Shown: one piece after another, positions 34,808 to 43,851 of the stretch
Position numbering within the stretch: the first letter of the stretch is position 1
Layout: each line of letters opens with the position of its first letter
From: Novosphingobium sp. PP1Y
GTDB lineage: Bacteria; Pseudomonadota; Alphaproteobacteria; Sphingomonadales; Sphingomonadaceae
Length of the DNA: 64,000 nt
NCBI RefSeq assembly: GCF_000253255.1
Contig: NC_015580.1
Location: forward strand, 1,147,001-1,211,000
Direction of reading: 5' to 3'
Position numbers and translations under genes: made by a program
The notes under the pieces: generated by a model
Told to the model about the DNA's origin: nothing
Databases searched by the model: none
What the model saw: only the letters and a program-made list of their open reading frames with translations

Positions 34808-35926
34808 TCAGGCGATGTCGCGCAGTGCCGCGGTTTCGCCGCGGGCCCGCTTTCGGGCGTAGAGTTTCTCGTCCGCTTCCTGCAGCAACAGGTCGAGTCG
34901 CTGGCCGCGGTCTGTGCTGACCACGGTTCCGATGCAGGTGCTGATCGAGACGCTGTGATCGCCGATTTCGAAAGGTTGCGCGATGTTTGCGCCGATCCGG
35001 CGGGCAAGCAGGTCAGCCTCGTCCGCGCGCTGCAGACCGAACTGGATGACGGCAAATTCGTCTCCGCCCAGACGCGCAACGATATCGCCGCTGCGGATCG
35101 CGCCGCGCAGGCGGCTGGCCACCGACGTTAGCAGGGCATCGCCGACCCCGTGGCCATAAGTATCGTTGACCGGCTTGAAGCCATCGAGATCGAGATAATG
35201 CACGGCGATCAATCCGTTGGGAGAGATAGTCGCGGCGTTTTCCTCGTAATATTCCTGAAGCGCCAGCCGGTTGGGCAGGGCGGTCAGCGTGTCGCGCCGG
35301 GCGAGCGAAACCGATGCCAGCCGTTTGGCGATCTCCGCGCGCGTCGTATCGTGGCGCATCAGCACTGTCTGCGAACCGGCGAAGAGGAACGCGAGGGTGA
35401 TGACGGCAAGGCCGATGTGCACCGGGTCGGCGCGGATTGCGGAAATCAGGATCGTCGGCCCGATTGCCAGGCACATGCTGGGAACGGCGATGTTCGGACG
35501 CAGCCCGGTGCCTGTGGCAACGCCGGCGCAATAGCCGACGAGCAGGGCGATGATCATGGTATGGGCCTCGGTCAAAGGCATCCAGAAGACGTATGCGCCA
35601 TAAAGCCCGAGCAGAGCCGCAAAGCCGATGTAGGGGACCGCGAAGACCAGTTCGAGCCGGCGCGCCCGGCGGCGGCCAAGGGCTGCCGTAAGCGCGGTGT
35701 TGCGATAGGCGAGCGTTACGAGGAACCGGGCCAGGCTTGCCAGCGTGCTCACCGTCCCGAGGACGATCAGGAGTGGATCCTCGCCCGGGGATTCCAGCCA
35801 GATGATGCCAAACGCGAGCATGAAGGCCAGCATCATGATCAGGGCGGGCGTGATGTTGGCGTAGAGGCTGCGGACGAGCTCAACATAAACCCTGTCGTTG
35901 AGCGGCTCTGTCGAACTCAATGGCAC
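34808..35926 (-). CDS. Membrane-bound diguanylate cyclase (GGDEF)
   Basis: This protein of about 372 residues has five or six N-terminal membrane segments (about residues 20-195), then a GGDEF domain with DTLTALPNRLAL, the metal-binding DLDGFKPVND and the intact active-site motif LGGDEFAV. It should make cyclic-di-GMP. There is no RxxD inhibitory site in the expected place. I prefer the GTG at 35926, which follows GGGAGAG; an ATG at 35974 is possible. It lies just downstream of a larger GGDEF-EAL protein on the same strand. Confidence 0.88.
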   Translation of the reverse strand: MPLSSTEPLNDRVYVELVRSLYANITPALIMMLAFMLAFGIIWLESPGEDPLLIVLGTVSTLASLARFLVTLAYRNTALTAALGRRRARRLELVFAVPYIGFAALLGLYGAYVFWMPLTEAHTMIIALLVGYCAGVATGTGLRPNIAVPSMCLAIGPTILISAIRADPVHIGLAVITLAFLFAGSQTVLMRHDTTRAEIAKRLASVSLARRDTLTALPNRLALQEYYEENAATISPNGLIAVHYLDLDGFKPVNDTYGHGVGDALLTSVASRLRGAIRSGDIVARLGGDEFAVIQFGLQRADEADLLARRIGANIAQPFEIGDHSVSISTCIGTVVSTDRGQRLDLLLQEADEKLYARKRARGETAALRDIA

Positions 35927-36003
35927 GCCTGTTTCTCTCCCAGCTTGCCGGCTTGTGCCGGCAGCGCGACGCATTTATCCCTAATCTGAAAAGATTAGTT
36001 TTG

Positions 36004-38229
36004 TCATAAGCCGTTTTCAGTAGCTGCAACGAAGGCGGCGTGCGGCCGGCAATCGCTTGCATGGACGGGCTTGGACAGAAGGAAGCCCTGGCCCATCACG
36101 CAGCCCATTTCGCGCAGCATCGCCAACTGCTCCCGGGTTTCGATACCTTCGGCAATGATGTCGACCGAGAGGCTGCGTGCCATGGCAATGACGCCAGCCA
36201 CGATCGAATGCGCATAGCGGTCCTGCGTGATGTCGCACACGAAACTGCGATCGATCTTCACCTTGTCGATCGGGAAGACCTTGAGATGGGTCAGCGAGGA
36301 AAATCCGGTCCCGAAATCGTCGAGAGCGATCGAGATCCCCGCGGCCTTGAGGCGTTCGAGCACGGCGCGCATCCGGTCCAGATCGTTTACCAGCAGCATC
36401 GTTTCCGTCACTTCCAGCGTGATGTGCTCTGTGGGAACGGCATGCGCGGCGAGGGTGGAGAGCAGCATATCGACATAGTCGCAGCCCAGCAGGTCTGCCT
36501 CGGTGGCGTTTATGCTGATGAAGCCCGGGATTCCGGCAGAGCGTGAAATCTCCGCGAAGTCGGCGGCGACGAGGTTCATCATCCGGGAGGCGACGAGTCT
36601 GGACAGTTCCGGATCGACAAGAGCGGGCAGGAGCTGTGCCGCCGTCAGTTCCTTGCCTGCTGCGTTGGTCAGTCGCAGCAGCGCTTCATAGCCTTCGGTG
36701 CGGCCGGTATGCAGGTCGACGATGGGCTGGTAGCGCGCAAAGATCCGCCCCTGTTCGAGCGCCGAACGGATTTCCAGCTCTATTGCCTTGCGCGCCTGCT
36801 TCCTTTGCTCGAACGACTGGTCGTAGAAATGGACGAGGCCCATCCCGGTGGTCTTGCCGAGGTGGAGCGCCTGGTTGGCGCGTCGCACCAGTTCCTTGCC
36901 CGAAATGTGCGGTTCGCTTTCCGCGACGCCGCAAGTGGCCCTCAGGTAGATCGTGCGGCGGGGTTGCTCGATCGGGACCGCGATGGCGTCGATCACCTTG
37001 CGGGCGAATTCACGGATCGCATTGACCGGCATGTCGCCCGGTATGGTGACGGCGAATTCGTCGCCTCCCCAGCGCGAGACGGAAAGCCGGTCCGTCGCCA
37101 GAGCGGCGATCCGCGCACTGACCTCGCGCAGAGCCTGATCGCCCACGGTGTGGCCGTAGATCTCGTTTGTATCCTTCAGTCCGTCGAGGTCGAACATGAG
37201 CAGGTGTGGCGGCCGATTGCCGGCGCCGTTCAACTGGACCGTGTCATCCAGGTGCGCGGCAAAGGCATTGCGATTGAGCAGCCCGGTCAGCTCGTCGATT
37301 TCGGCCGCGCGCTTCAGCGCAAGGTGCGTTTTGTATCGTTCGGTGACATCCATGAGGACACCGACGATGCGTCGGGCGCGTTCGCTTTCCTCATGCCTCT
37401 GGCCGACGATGTGTATGCGCTTCGACTTGCCGGTACGGGTGATGATGTCGGCCTCGAAGTCGATCTCGTTCGCACCGTCCACCATGGCCCGAATGGCATC
37501 GCGCACTATCGGCCTGTGCATTGGGACGATGTAGTCCATGGCGGTCTTGCTATCGATGGGCTGATCGATGGGGTGTCCATGGATCGTGTGAATGCTCTCG
37601 GACCAGGAGAGCCGGGCGGACTCGATGTCGTACTCCCAGGCCCCGATCCGGGCGATCCGTTCCATCTGGCTGAAGGTCATGTTGACCTGCTCTAGCCTCG
37701 TCTTCTCCGCTGCCAGGTTGCGATGCATGCGATCCAGCTCGAGCGTGAGGGCATGGGCCGCGACAAGCTGTTCGACCAGTGTCGATAGATTTCCCATCAG
37801 GTCGAGGTGCGAAGTGTCGAACTTGTCCGCGGCCGGGTCAGCTGCGCACACCGTGCCGAGGATATGGCCGTCGGGGGCGCGCACCGGATAACCGATGTAG
37901 GAGCGGATCTGCGGGCCCTCGTGCGCAAGCAGGCTATCGGCGAGACGCGTGTCGCTGTGAGCGTCCCGAACCAGGAAAGGTTCGCCAAAGGCAACCGGAT
38001 AATTGCAGAACGCCATCTCGCGCGGCGTTTCCCGGACATCGATCCCTCGAGAGGCAAGAAACCACTGCCGTTGCTCATCCATCAGCGAGATCATCGCGAT
38101 CGAGGAATCGAGCGTTCGGCTGATGACCTGCACGACATCGTCGAACGATGGGTGTCCGGGACCGTCGAGCAATTCGAGTTGCCTGAGCGCTGCGACCCGC
38201 TCTGCATCATTCGGTGGAATGGGGGGCAT
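36004..38229 (-). CDS. GAF-PAS-GGDEF-EAL cyclic-di-GMP enzyme
   Basis: This 741-residue protein has a GAF domain (about 25-165), a PAS domain (about 185-305), a GGDEF domain with WGGDEF at 387-392, and an EAL domain with YEALLRL at 514-520 and LDDFGTGFSS. Both catalytic motifs look intact, so it could both make and break cyclic-di-GMP, with the activity set by its sensors. There are no membrane segments. The gene and the membrane cyclase downstream are separated by about 80 bases. Confidence 0.92.
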   Translation of the reverse strand: MPPIPPNDAERVAALRQLELLDGPGHPSFDDVVQVISRTLDSSIAMISLMDEQRQWFLASRGIDVRETPREMAFCNYPVAFGEPFLVRDAHSDTRLADSLLAHEGPQIRSYIGYPVRAPDGHILGTVCAADPAADKFDTSHLDLMGNLSTLVEQLVAAHALTLELDRMHRNLAAEKTRLEQVNMTFSQMERIARIGAWEYDIESARLSWSESIHTIHGHPIDQPIDSKTAMDYIVPMHRPIVRDAIRAMVDGANEIDFEADIITRTGKSKRIHIVGQRHEESERARRIVGVLMDVTERYKTHLALKRAAEIDELTGLLNRNAFAAHLDDTVQLNGAGNRPPHLLMFDLDGLKDTNEIYGHTVGDQALREVSARIAALATDRLSVSRWGGDEFAVTIPGDMPVNAIREFARKVIDAIAVPIEQPRRTIYLRATCGVAESEPHISGKELVRRANQALHLGKTTGMGLVHFYDQSFEQRKQARKAIELEIRSALEQGRIFARYQPIVDLHTGRTEGYEALLRLTNAAGKELTAAQLLPALVDPELSRLVASRMMNLVAADFAEISRSAGIPGFISINATEADLLGCDYVDMLLSTLAAHAVPTEHITLEVTETMLLVNDLDRMRAVLERLKAAGISIALDDFGTGFSSLTHLKVFPIDKVKIDRSFVCDITQDRYAHSIVAGVIAMARSLSVDIIAEGIETREQLAMLREMGCVMGQGFLLSKPVHASDCRPHAAFVAATENGL

Positions 38230-38757
38230 TATCTTCTGAAATTCCTTGAGCGCGGCGATCCGAATTACTTTTGTGCTCTGATTTTACGCTATTGAAAATA
38301 TTTGGTTATTTTTTCGATAATGCATGTGAAAACGTCAATTGCGATGGGTTTTGGTCAAGTCCGGAGTTGTGCTGATTGCTTCGTTTCGCAGGAGAGTGCT
38401 TGCAGGGCAAGCGCAAGAGTGACCGTAGTGGCACTATTGCAACGCATTCTCGTGGCGGCTCCTTGCATCCGGACTCTTGTCCGGTGGGCTGCTTCGGCAG
38501 TATTCCGGGGATGTATTGCGTTAGTTGAATTTATGCCCCGTGCGTTCATGGCCGCGTCCATTGGATCGCTTTGCAAGGAATGCTGCACGCCGGGAAAGAG
38601 CTGCGGTAATATTCGTCATATATTTCCTTAAGTTGCAGTGGGTTCTGCAGCCCACTTGAGGAAATTGGGAAAGGCTGCTTTTGGCGCAGGGGTTGCGTAT
38701 CCCCAGCGCCTCCCCCATTCGAGGCTTCAGGCATTGACGCAAGGGAAGAGGCAATAC
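38230..38757. other. Long AT-richer intergenic region upstream of matB
   Basis: This 528-base stretch separates divergent genes and is less GC-rich than its surroundings. It has a good plus-strand promoter candidate, TTGAAA (38292-38297), 18 bases, GATAAT (38316-38321), which would give matB a leader of about 430 bases. A hairpin AGTGGG/CCCACT occurs at 38637-38656. A 109-codon frame at 38302-38631 looks unlike a protein and I do not call it. Confidence 0.5.
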
Positions 38758-40239
38758 GTGTCGGGCGATCTCTATTCACGCTTTGCGCGCAGTTTCGGTG
38801 TGTTCGCGGACAGGATTCTGGTCGAAGACGGGCAGCGTTGCTGGACCTATCGCGAGGTTGAACAGGAGGCTGGACGACTGGCCGCGCGGCTGCAGGCGCT
38901 GGGCGTGGCGCCGGGCGAGCGGGTGTTGGTGCAGACCGACAAGAACGTCGAGACGCTGATCCTCTACATCGCCGCGATCCGGGCCGGGGCGATCTACCTG
39001 CCGCTCAACGTCGACTATACCGAAGCCGAGCTGACCTATTTTGCCAGCGATGCAACGCCTGTCCTGGCCGTCTGCCGCGATCGGAGTACCGGGCTTTTCG
39101 AGCGCATCGGCGGCGGCAAGATGCAGGTGACGACGCTCGAACGGCTCTTCGCCGACATGCCGCAAGAGGCGGCGGCGCCCGTGCCGCGCCAGAGCGACGA
39201 CATCGCGGCGATCCTGTACACTTCGGGCACGACCGGCAAGCCCAAGGGAGCTATGCTGACCCAAGACAACCTAGCTTCGAACGGCGAAATGCTGATCGAA
39301 TTCTGGCGTTTCACGCCTGACGACCGGCTCATTCACGCCTTGCCGATCTTCCATGTCCACGGCCTGTTCGTGGCGGTTCACTGTGTACTCTTCTCAGGCG
39401 CCTCGATGGTTTTCCTGCCGAAGTTCGAAAGCGGGCGGGTGATCGAGCTGATGGCGCATTCGACCGTGCTGATGGGGGTGCCCACGTTCTACATTCGTTT
39501 GCTTGCCGATCCTGCATTCACGCGCGAGGCGGCGTCGAACATGCGCCTGTTCATCTCCGGCTCGGCCCCGCTCTCTGTCGACATCCATCGCGCATTCGAG
39601 GCACGCTGCGGCCACCGCGTCCTTGAGCGTTACGGGATGACCGAGACCGGGATGCTCACATCCAATCCCTATGACGGTGAGCGCCGCGCCGGCTTTGTCG
39701 GTCCGCCGCTTCCCGGCGTTTCGCTGCGCATTGCCGACTTCGAGACCGGCACGGTGCTGCCCCAGGGGGAAGTCGGTATCGTCGAAGTCCAGGGGCGCAA
39801 TATCTTCAAGGGATATTGGCAAATGCCCGAGAAGACCGCGGCCGAGTTTCGGCCCGACGGCTGGTTCATTACCGGCGACATGGGGGTGATCGATGCCGAG
39901 GGCTACGTCCAGCTGGTCGGGCGCGAGAAAGACCTGATCATCTCCGGCGGCCTCAACGTCTACCCGGCCGAAGTGGAAGCCTTGCTGGACGACCGCGATG
40001 ACGTGGCCGAAGCCGCCGTGATCGGCGTGCCCCATCCCGACTTCGGCGAGGCGGTCGTCGCCGTGGTCCAGCCCGCGGGAGCATTCGATCCCGATGCGGT
40101 GCGCGAGGACCTGCGCAAGGATCTGGCGGCGTTCAAGGTGCCGAAAACCATTCTGACCCTGGATGCGTTACCGCGCAACACGATGGGCAAGATCCAGAAA
40201 AAGCTCTTGCGCGAACAGTTCGCCGGGCTCTTCGCTTGA
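38758..40239 (+). CDS. matB: Malonyl-CoA synthetase (malonate-CoA ligase)
   Basis: This 493-residue protein is an acyl-CoA synthetase closely resembling rhizobial MatB. It has the AMP-binding loop YTSGTTGKPKG (154-164), IHALPIFHVHGLFVA, LMGVPTFY, MRLFISGSAPL, RYGMTETGMLTSNPYDGER and the C-terminal catalytic lysine in NTMGKIQKK (about K478). It makes malonyl-CoA from malonate, CoA and ATP. I chose GTG 38758, which has AAGAGG upstream and directly precedes the conserved N terminus. No malonyl-CoA decarboxylase (matA) or malonate transporter is adjacent. Confidence 0.9.
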   Translation: MSGDLYSRFARSFGVFADRILVEDGQRCWTYREVEQEAGRLAARLQALGVAPGERVLVQTDKNVETLILYIAAIRAGAIYLPLNVDYTEAELTYFASDATPVLAVCRDRSTGLFERIGGGKMQVTTLERLFADMPQEAAAPVPRQSDDIAAILYTSGTTGKPKGAMLTQDNLASNGEMLIEFWRFTPDDRLIHALPIFHVHGLFVAVHCVLFSGASMVFLPKFESGRVIELMAHSTVLMGVPTFYIRLLADPAFTREAASNMRLFISGSAPLSVDIHRAFEARCGHRVLERYGMTETGMLTSNPYDGERRAGFVGPPLPGVSLRIADFETGTVLPQGEVGIVEVQGRNIFKGYWQMPEKTAAEFRPDGWFITGDMGVIDAEGYVQLVGREKDLIISGGLNVYPAEVEALLDDRDDVAEAAVIGVPHPDFGEAVVAVVQPAGAFDPDAVREDLRKDLAAFKVPKTILTLDALPRNTMGKIQKKLLREQFAGLFA

Positions 40240-40450
40240 GCCGATTTTTGTTTTGCAGCGCAGGTGAATGGTCGATTCTGAAAGTCTTTCCGTGAGAAAA
40301 GGCGAGTGCTTGTGCTTGATCGTTATCTTGCCAAGTGCCTTTAGAATCTCAGTAATGCCGGTAGTCTACTGGATGTTTACTGGTTCGCTTCGACATGTCT
40401 GCAGGCCGCTTTAAAAGTTGATCAACCAGTTTCGGTCATGATGAGCGACC

Positions 40451-40759
40451 ATGACCCGACCCATGTTGCCTCGCCGTTATATCCGTCGGCCCGTGTCCCT
40501 GCCCGTGCAGTGCCGGACGCAGGCGGGCATGCGCGACGAGGGCGAGATCTCCGACATTTCGGTCGAAGGATGTTGCATCCGGCCGCGCAGCCTGTTCTTC
40601 CGCGTCGGCACGCGTGTCATTATCCGGCCCGAGGGCATGGAAGCGCTGACCGGCGTCGTGCGCTGGAACAAGAACGATGTGGCCGGGATCGAGTTCGATC
40701 GGCCGATCTACGCTCCCGTTGTCGATCACCTCGCGCAGAGGCACGCCATCGAGCCTTGA
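40451..40759 (+). CDS. PilZ-domain protein
   Basis: This 102-residue protein is a single PilZ domain. It has the arginine patch RRYIRRPV near the N terminus and DISVEGCCI, matching the D/N-x-S-x-x-G motif. Such proteins bind cyclic-di-GMP. It is encoded 2 kb from two cyclic-di-GMP enzymes, though not in the same operon. The effector target is unknown. Confidence 0.85.
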   Translation: MTRPMLPRRYIRRPVSLPVQCRTQAGMRDEGEISDISVEGCCIRPRSLFFRVGTRVIIRPEGMEALTGVVRWNKNDVAGIEFDRPIYAPVVDHLAQRHAIEP

Positions 40760-40763
40760 GCGA

Positions 40764-40789
40764 AGGCAGGCTAGGGCACGTGCCTGCCT
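40764..40789. terminator. Bidirectional hairpin between pilZ and NUDIX genes
   Basis: AGGCAGGC (40764-40771) pairs with GCCTGCCT (40782-40789), an 8-base perfect stem with a 10-base loop. It lies between convergent genes. There is no T-run. Confidence 0.45.
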
Positions 40790-40807
40790 GCCGGGATGAC
40801 TGGTAAG

Positions 40808-41602
40808 TCAGCTGCGCCTGACGCTTGAGAGGGGTTCGCCGAGGACCGGATAGCCCGCATCTTCAGGCAGCATCAGCCACTTCTCGCCATCGTGGTCGAT
40901 GGTAATCCCATTGATGCGACGCACGGGATGGCGTGCAATGTCCTCCAGAACCTCGTCGTAGGAATTGAACTGTGCGAGCCTTTCGAGGTTGCGCCTGGTC
41001 GGGAAGATGATCTTGATCTCACCGCGGCCTGCCATGGCCAGGGTATCGGCGGCGCTGGTCCAGAACAGGCGCGTGTTCTCCGTCGCATCGACTTCGACAT
41101 CGACCGAGCCGGTGCCGAGGTCGTGGATGAAGAAGCGCGTGTCGAAAGCGCGCTCCCAGATCGGGCACCAGTGGGCATAGAGCGTGAGACTGTCGGTGGC
41201 CAGTTCCCAGCCGAAATGATCGAGAACCGGTGCGAGCCTGCCGTCCTTGAGCAGCATGACCCGGGCAGCAGCGGCTTCCTTCGGGCTGACCGGAGTGCGC
41301 ACGGCAATCATCAGCCCCGTCTCCTCCAGCGTTTCGCGAATTCCCGCGATCTTGGCCGCTGCCCTTTCGATTGGCACCTCGGGAAGCAAGGCCTTGGCGA
41401 GATCGCGGTCGGCAGGGTCGACCCGCCCGCCGGGAAAGACGGTCGCGTTACCAGCGAAGCGCATTTCTTTCGCCCGCTGCAGCATCAGCAGTTCAGGCGC
41501 GCCTCCGGTCCTCGACTGGCGGAAGATGACGACCGTCGCGGCGGGGATGACATTCGGGCCATCTGCGGGAATGGGCTCATCGGTCTGAGGGAATTCGAAC
41601 AT
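40808..41602 (-). CDS. NUDIX hydrolase
   Basis: This 264-residue protein has a split Nudix box: FPGGRVDP, then an insertion, then GIRETLEETGLMI with the metal-binding REXXEE pattern. This layout is like the NUDT19/NudL-type CoA or nucleotide diphosphatases. The N-terminal part begins after ATG 41602 with an acidic stretch. The frame extends upstream but is not conserved there. Confidence 0.85.
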   Translation of the reverse strand: MFEFPQTDEPIPADGPNVIPAATVVIFRQSRTGGAPELLMLQRAKEMRFAGNATVFPGGRVDPADRDLAKALLPEVPIERAAAKIAGIRETLEETGLMIAVRTPVSPKEAAAARVMLLKDGRLAPVLDHFGWELATDSLTLYAHWCPIWERAFDTRFFIHDLGTGSVDVEVDATENTRLFWTSAADTLAMAGRGEIKIIFPTRRNLERLAQFNSYDEVLEDIARHPVRRINGITIDHDGEKWLMLPEDAGYPVLGEPLSSVRRS

Positions 41603-41795
41603 GGCCTTGCTGTCGCGCGACGGGGCGAAGCAGGCAAGGCATAAATGTGAGAGGCGCGCGCGCGGCACTGGAATGGTGTCGGGTGCCTTTACACTATCCT
41701 GCGGTGGCCTTTGGGCGAGCCGGACCGGAAACGCGGAAAACCGGCGAAAATCGAAATTGGCATGGTATATGCTTATAGGTCCGTACCCCCGAGTA

Positions 41796-41848
41796 GTCTC
41801 GAATAGAGACGGGGCCGACCAGTCTCCACGGCCCCGTCTCCCCGAGAC
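41796..41848. other. Two-step stem structure of unknown role
   Basis: GAGACGGGGCCG (41806-41817) pairs perfectly with CGGCCCCGTCTC (41829-41840). An outer stem GTCTCG (41796-41801) pairs with CGAGAC (41843-41848). That makes 18 base pairs in one element. It has no T-run on either side. It could be a leader of the NUDIX gene, a small RNA, or a dispersed repeat. Confidence 0.55.
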
Positions 41849-41924
41849 ACTTCCCGGCATCGACGATCTTGCACTGCGACAGGCCGAGAGGTTTGCGTCG
41901 CCGCCAATCCCTTGAGTGCAAGAG

Positions 41925-41952
41925 AAAACGCCCGGAAGTTTCCTTCCGAGCG
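41925..41952 (-). terminator. Intrinsic terminator of the grxD operon
   Basis: On the minus strand a stem CGCTCGGAAG / CTTCCGGGCG (with one wobble) with loop GAAA is followed by TTTT. It lies about 40 bases after the grxD stop. Confidence 0.8.
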
Positions 41953-41989
41953 TCCTGATCTTGCGATGCGGCGCGATACCCTGCGCAGG

Positions 41990-42319
41990 TCAGCCCTGCG
42001 TGGCGAGTCCGGAATCGATGAAGAGCTGGTGCAGTTCACCGGCCTCGTACATTTCCATCATGATGTCGCTGCCGCCGACGAATTCGCCCTTCACGTAGAG
42101 TTGGGGGATCGTCGGCCAATCCGAGTAGGCCTTGATTCCCTGGCGGATTTCCATGTCCTGCAGCACATCGACGCTCTCATAGGGAGCGCCGAGGTGTTCG
42201 AGGATCGCCACGGCACGGCTGGAAAAGCCGCACTGGGGGAATAGCGGCGTCCCTTTCATGAACAGGACGATGTCGTTCTTGTTTACAATCTCGCCGATGC
42301 GGGCGTTGACTTCGGACAT
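41990..42319 (-). CDS. grxD: Monothiol glutaredoxin
   Basis: This 109-residue protein is a Grx4-type monothiol glutaredoxin with the CGFSS active site at residues 30-34, IGTPLFP-like KGTPLFPQ before it, and [16 protein letters not shown], which binds glutathione. It binds [2Fe-2S] clusters and works with BolA. The gene lies directly downstream of bolA (34-base gap) in a minus-strand operon that ends in a good terminator. Confidence 0.95.
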   Translation of the reverse strand: MSEVNARIGEIVNKNDIVLFMKGTPLFPQCGFSSRAVAILEHLGAPYESVDVLQDMEIRQGIKAYSDWPTIPQLYVKGEFVGGSDIMMEMYEAGELHQLFIDSGLATQG

Positions 42320-42353
42320 GGTGAAGGCTGACCTTTTAATCTTCTACGCAAGC

Positions 42354-42587
42354 TCAGTTGGGAACGGCGGTCGTCAGTTGCAAGGCATGGAGTTCGCCGC
42401 CCATGCGACCGCCCAGTGCTTCGTAGACCATCTTGTGCTGCGCAACGCGCGGCTTGCCGGTGAATGCGGCGGAAACCACGTGCGCGGAATAATGGTCGCC
42501 GTCACCGGCAAGGTCCGTGATCGTCACTTGCGCATCGGGCAGCGAGGCCCGAATCAGGGTTTCGATCTGTTCTGCGGACATTGCCAT
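42354..42587 (-). CDS. bolA: BolA family protein
   Basis: This 77-residue protein is a BolA of the YrbA/IbaG-like short type, with DHYSAHVVSAAF, containing the invariant region histidine, and RVAQHKMVYEALGGRMGGELHAL, with the conserved His pair. It forms a [2Fe-2S]-bridged complex with the monothiol glutaredoxin encoded next, in iron sensing or Fe-S trafficking. Confidence 0.93.
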   Translation of the reverse strand: MAMSAEQIETLIRASLPDAQVTITDLAGDGDHYSAHVVSAAFTGKPRVAQHKMVYEALGGRMGGELHALQLTTAVPN

Positions 42588-42623
42588 GGTTGGGTTCCCT
42601 GAGTTTCCTGTGCCCTGCGCTTC

Positions 42624-42947
42624 TCAGACTTCGCCGAGAAAGGCGCGACGGGCCTCGACCTGCTTGGCTTCGAGTGCGGTGCGCACTTCGGCCTCGGTGG
42701 TTTCTACGCCGGCGGCGGTGATGTCGCCGAGCAGCTTGCGGATGACGTCTTCGTCGCCGGCTTCCTCGAAGTCGGCCTGGACGACGGCCTTGGCATAGGC
42801 TTCGGTTTCGGCCTGCGAAAGGCCCATGCGTTCTGCGGCCCATTCCCCGACAAGCCGGTTGCGGCGCGCCTGAATGCGGAACTGCGTATCGGCATCATGT
42901 GCGAACTTGGCTTCTTCTGCGCGTTCGCGGTCTTCAAAACTCGTCAT
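42624..42947 (-). CDS. DUF1476 protein (ATPase inhibitor zeta-like)
   Basis: This 107-residue all-helical protein begins MTSFEDRERAEEAKFAHD, the signature of DUF1476. Members include the zeta subunit of the F1-ATPase of Paracoccus, which inhibits ATP hydrolysis. In many Alphaproteobacteria it is found beside bolA and grxD, as here. The gap to bolA is 36 bases and it is likely the first gene of the operon. Confidence 0.9.
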   Translation of the reverse strand: MTSFEDRERAEEAKFAHDADTQFRIQARRNRLVGEWAAERMGLSQAETEAYAKAVVQADFEEAGDEDVIRKLLGDITAAGVETTEAEVRTALEAKQVEARRAFLGEV

Positions 42948-43080
42948 ATGACAACCTCGAGAATAATGCCCACGGGAATAGGGCCCCTGTTGCTTACCAG
43001 AAGCGGATAAGGCCCGGATTGACTTGGTTCAATCCAGATTCGCCGATTGCCCTTAATCCTTCGACTTGGCGAAGGCCTTT

Positions 43081-43683
43081 TCAGTCGACCGTCGCGATGG
43101 TGCGGGCAAGGAAAGGCATTTCCACTTTCGCGCGCGTTTCATGAGCCTTGATGGCCTCGCCCTGCGCCATGGTAAGCCCGACTTCGTCAAGACCCTCAAG
43201 CAGGCAATGCTTGCGGAACGGATCGATTTCGAAAGTGAAGCGGTCCTGAAACGGCGTGGTCACGGATTGCGCTTCGAGGTCGACGTCGATGGCATCGCTC
43301 TTCGCGACTTCCAGCAAGCGATCGACGGCATCCTGCGGCAGCGCCACGGTGAGAATGCCGTTCTTGAAAGCATTGCTGGAGAAGATGTCGGAGAAGCTGG
43401 GCGCGATCACGCAGGTCACGCCCATGTCGAGCAGGGCCCAGGCGGCGTGTTCGCGGCTGGAGCCGCAGCCGAAGTTGTCGCCGGCGATCAGGATCGGCGC
43501 CCCGGCATATTCCGGGTCGGTGAAGACGTTGCCCGGTTCCTGCTTGACCGCCTCGAAGGCACCCTGGCCAAGCCCTTCGCGGGTGATCGTCTTGAGCCAG
43601 GCGGCCGGGATGATCACGTCGGTGTCGACGTTCTTGCGGCCGAACGGAATGGCGCGGCCGGATACATGCGAAATGGATTCCAT
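43081..43683 (-). CDS. leuD: 3-isopropylmalate dehydratase small subunit
   Basis: This 200-residue protein matches Leu[32 protein letters not shown] and [15 protein letters not shown]. With LeuC it isomerises 2-isopropylmalate to 3-isopropylmalate in leucine synthesis. Its ATG shares one base with the stop of the small membrane-protein gene upstream (TGATG). Confidence 0.95.
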   Translation of the reverse strand: MESISHVSGRAIPFGRKNVDTDVIIPAAWLKTITREGLGQGAFEAVKQEPGNVFTDPEYAGAPILIAGDNFGCGSSREHAAWALLDMGVTCVIAPSFSDIFSSNAFKNGILTVALPQDAVDRLLEVAKSDAIDVDLEAQSVTTPFQDRFTFEIDPFRKHCLLEGLDEVGLTMAQGEAIKAHETRAKVEMPFLARTIATVD

Positions 43684-43847
43684 CAGTCGGTCTCGGGCGC
43701 GGTTTCGGGGTGGAGCGGTTTTTCCTCGTTGCGGGCCTTGCGGCGCTTCACGAAGAGCAGGGCGGCGGCGATGGCGGCAGAGCCAATGGCGGCGCCGGCG
43801 GCAATGGCGGCTTTGCTGGCCAGATTGCTTTCGGATTCCTCGGACAT
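43683..43847 (-). CDS. Small single-span membrane protein between leuC and leuD
   Basis: This 54-residue protein has an acidic N terminus ([12 protein letters not shown]), one Ala-rich membrane segment (about residues 13-33), a basic stretch KRRKARNEE, and an acidic tail. Its stop overlaps the leuD start (TGATG) and its start lies 4 bases after the leuC stop. The tight packing implies it is translated. I do not recognise a family. Confidence 0.7.
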   Translation of the reverse strand: MSEESESNLASKAAIAAGAAIGSAAIAAALLFVKRRKARNEEKPLHPETAPETD

Positions 43848-43851
43848 CTTC

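Larger units (their letters stand above)
41603..41989. other. Intergenic region with structured element and terminator, 387 bases
   Basis: No gene is seen here. The part near 41730-41790 is AT-rich. A strong two-step hairpin lies at 41796-41848, and the terminator of the grxD operon lies at 41925-41952. The region also must hold the promoter of the NUDIX gene. Confidence 0.6.

Noticed and set aside
38302..38631. A 109-codon frame in the matB upstream region
   Set aside because: There is no ribosome site, no domain, and composition is unlike the neighbouring genes (many Cys, mixed hydrophobic). It is more likely leader sequence.
40438..40806. A 122-codon plus-strand frame overlapping the PilZ gene
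   Set aside because: The other frame gives a clear PilZ domain with both ligand motifs, so this is a shadow.
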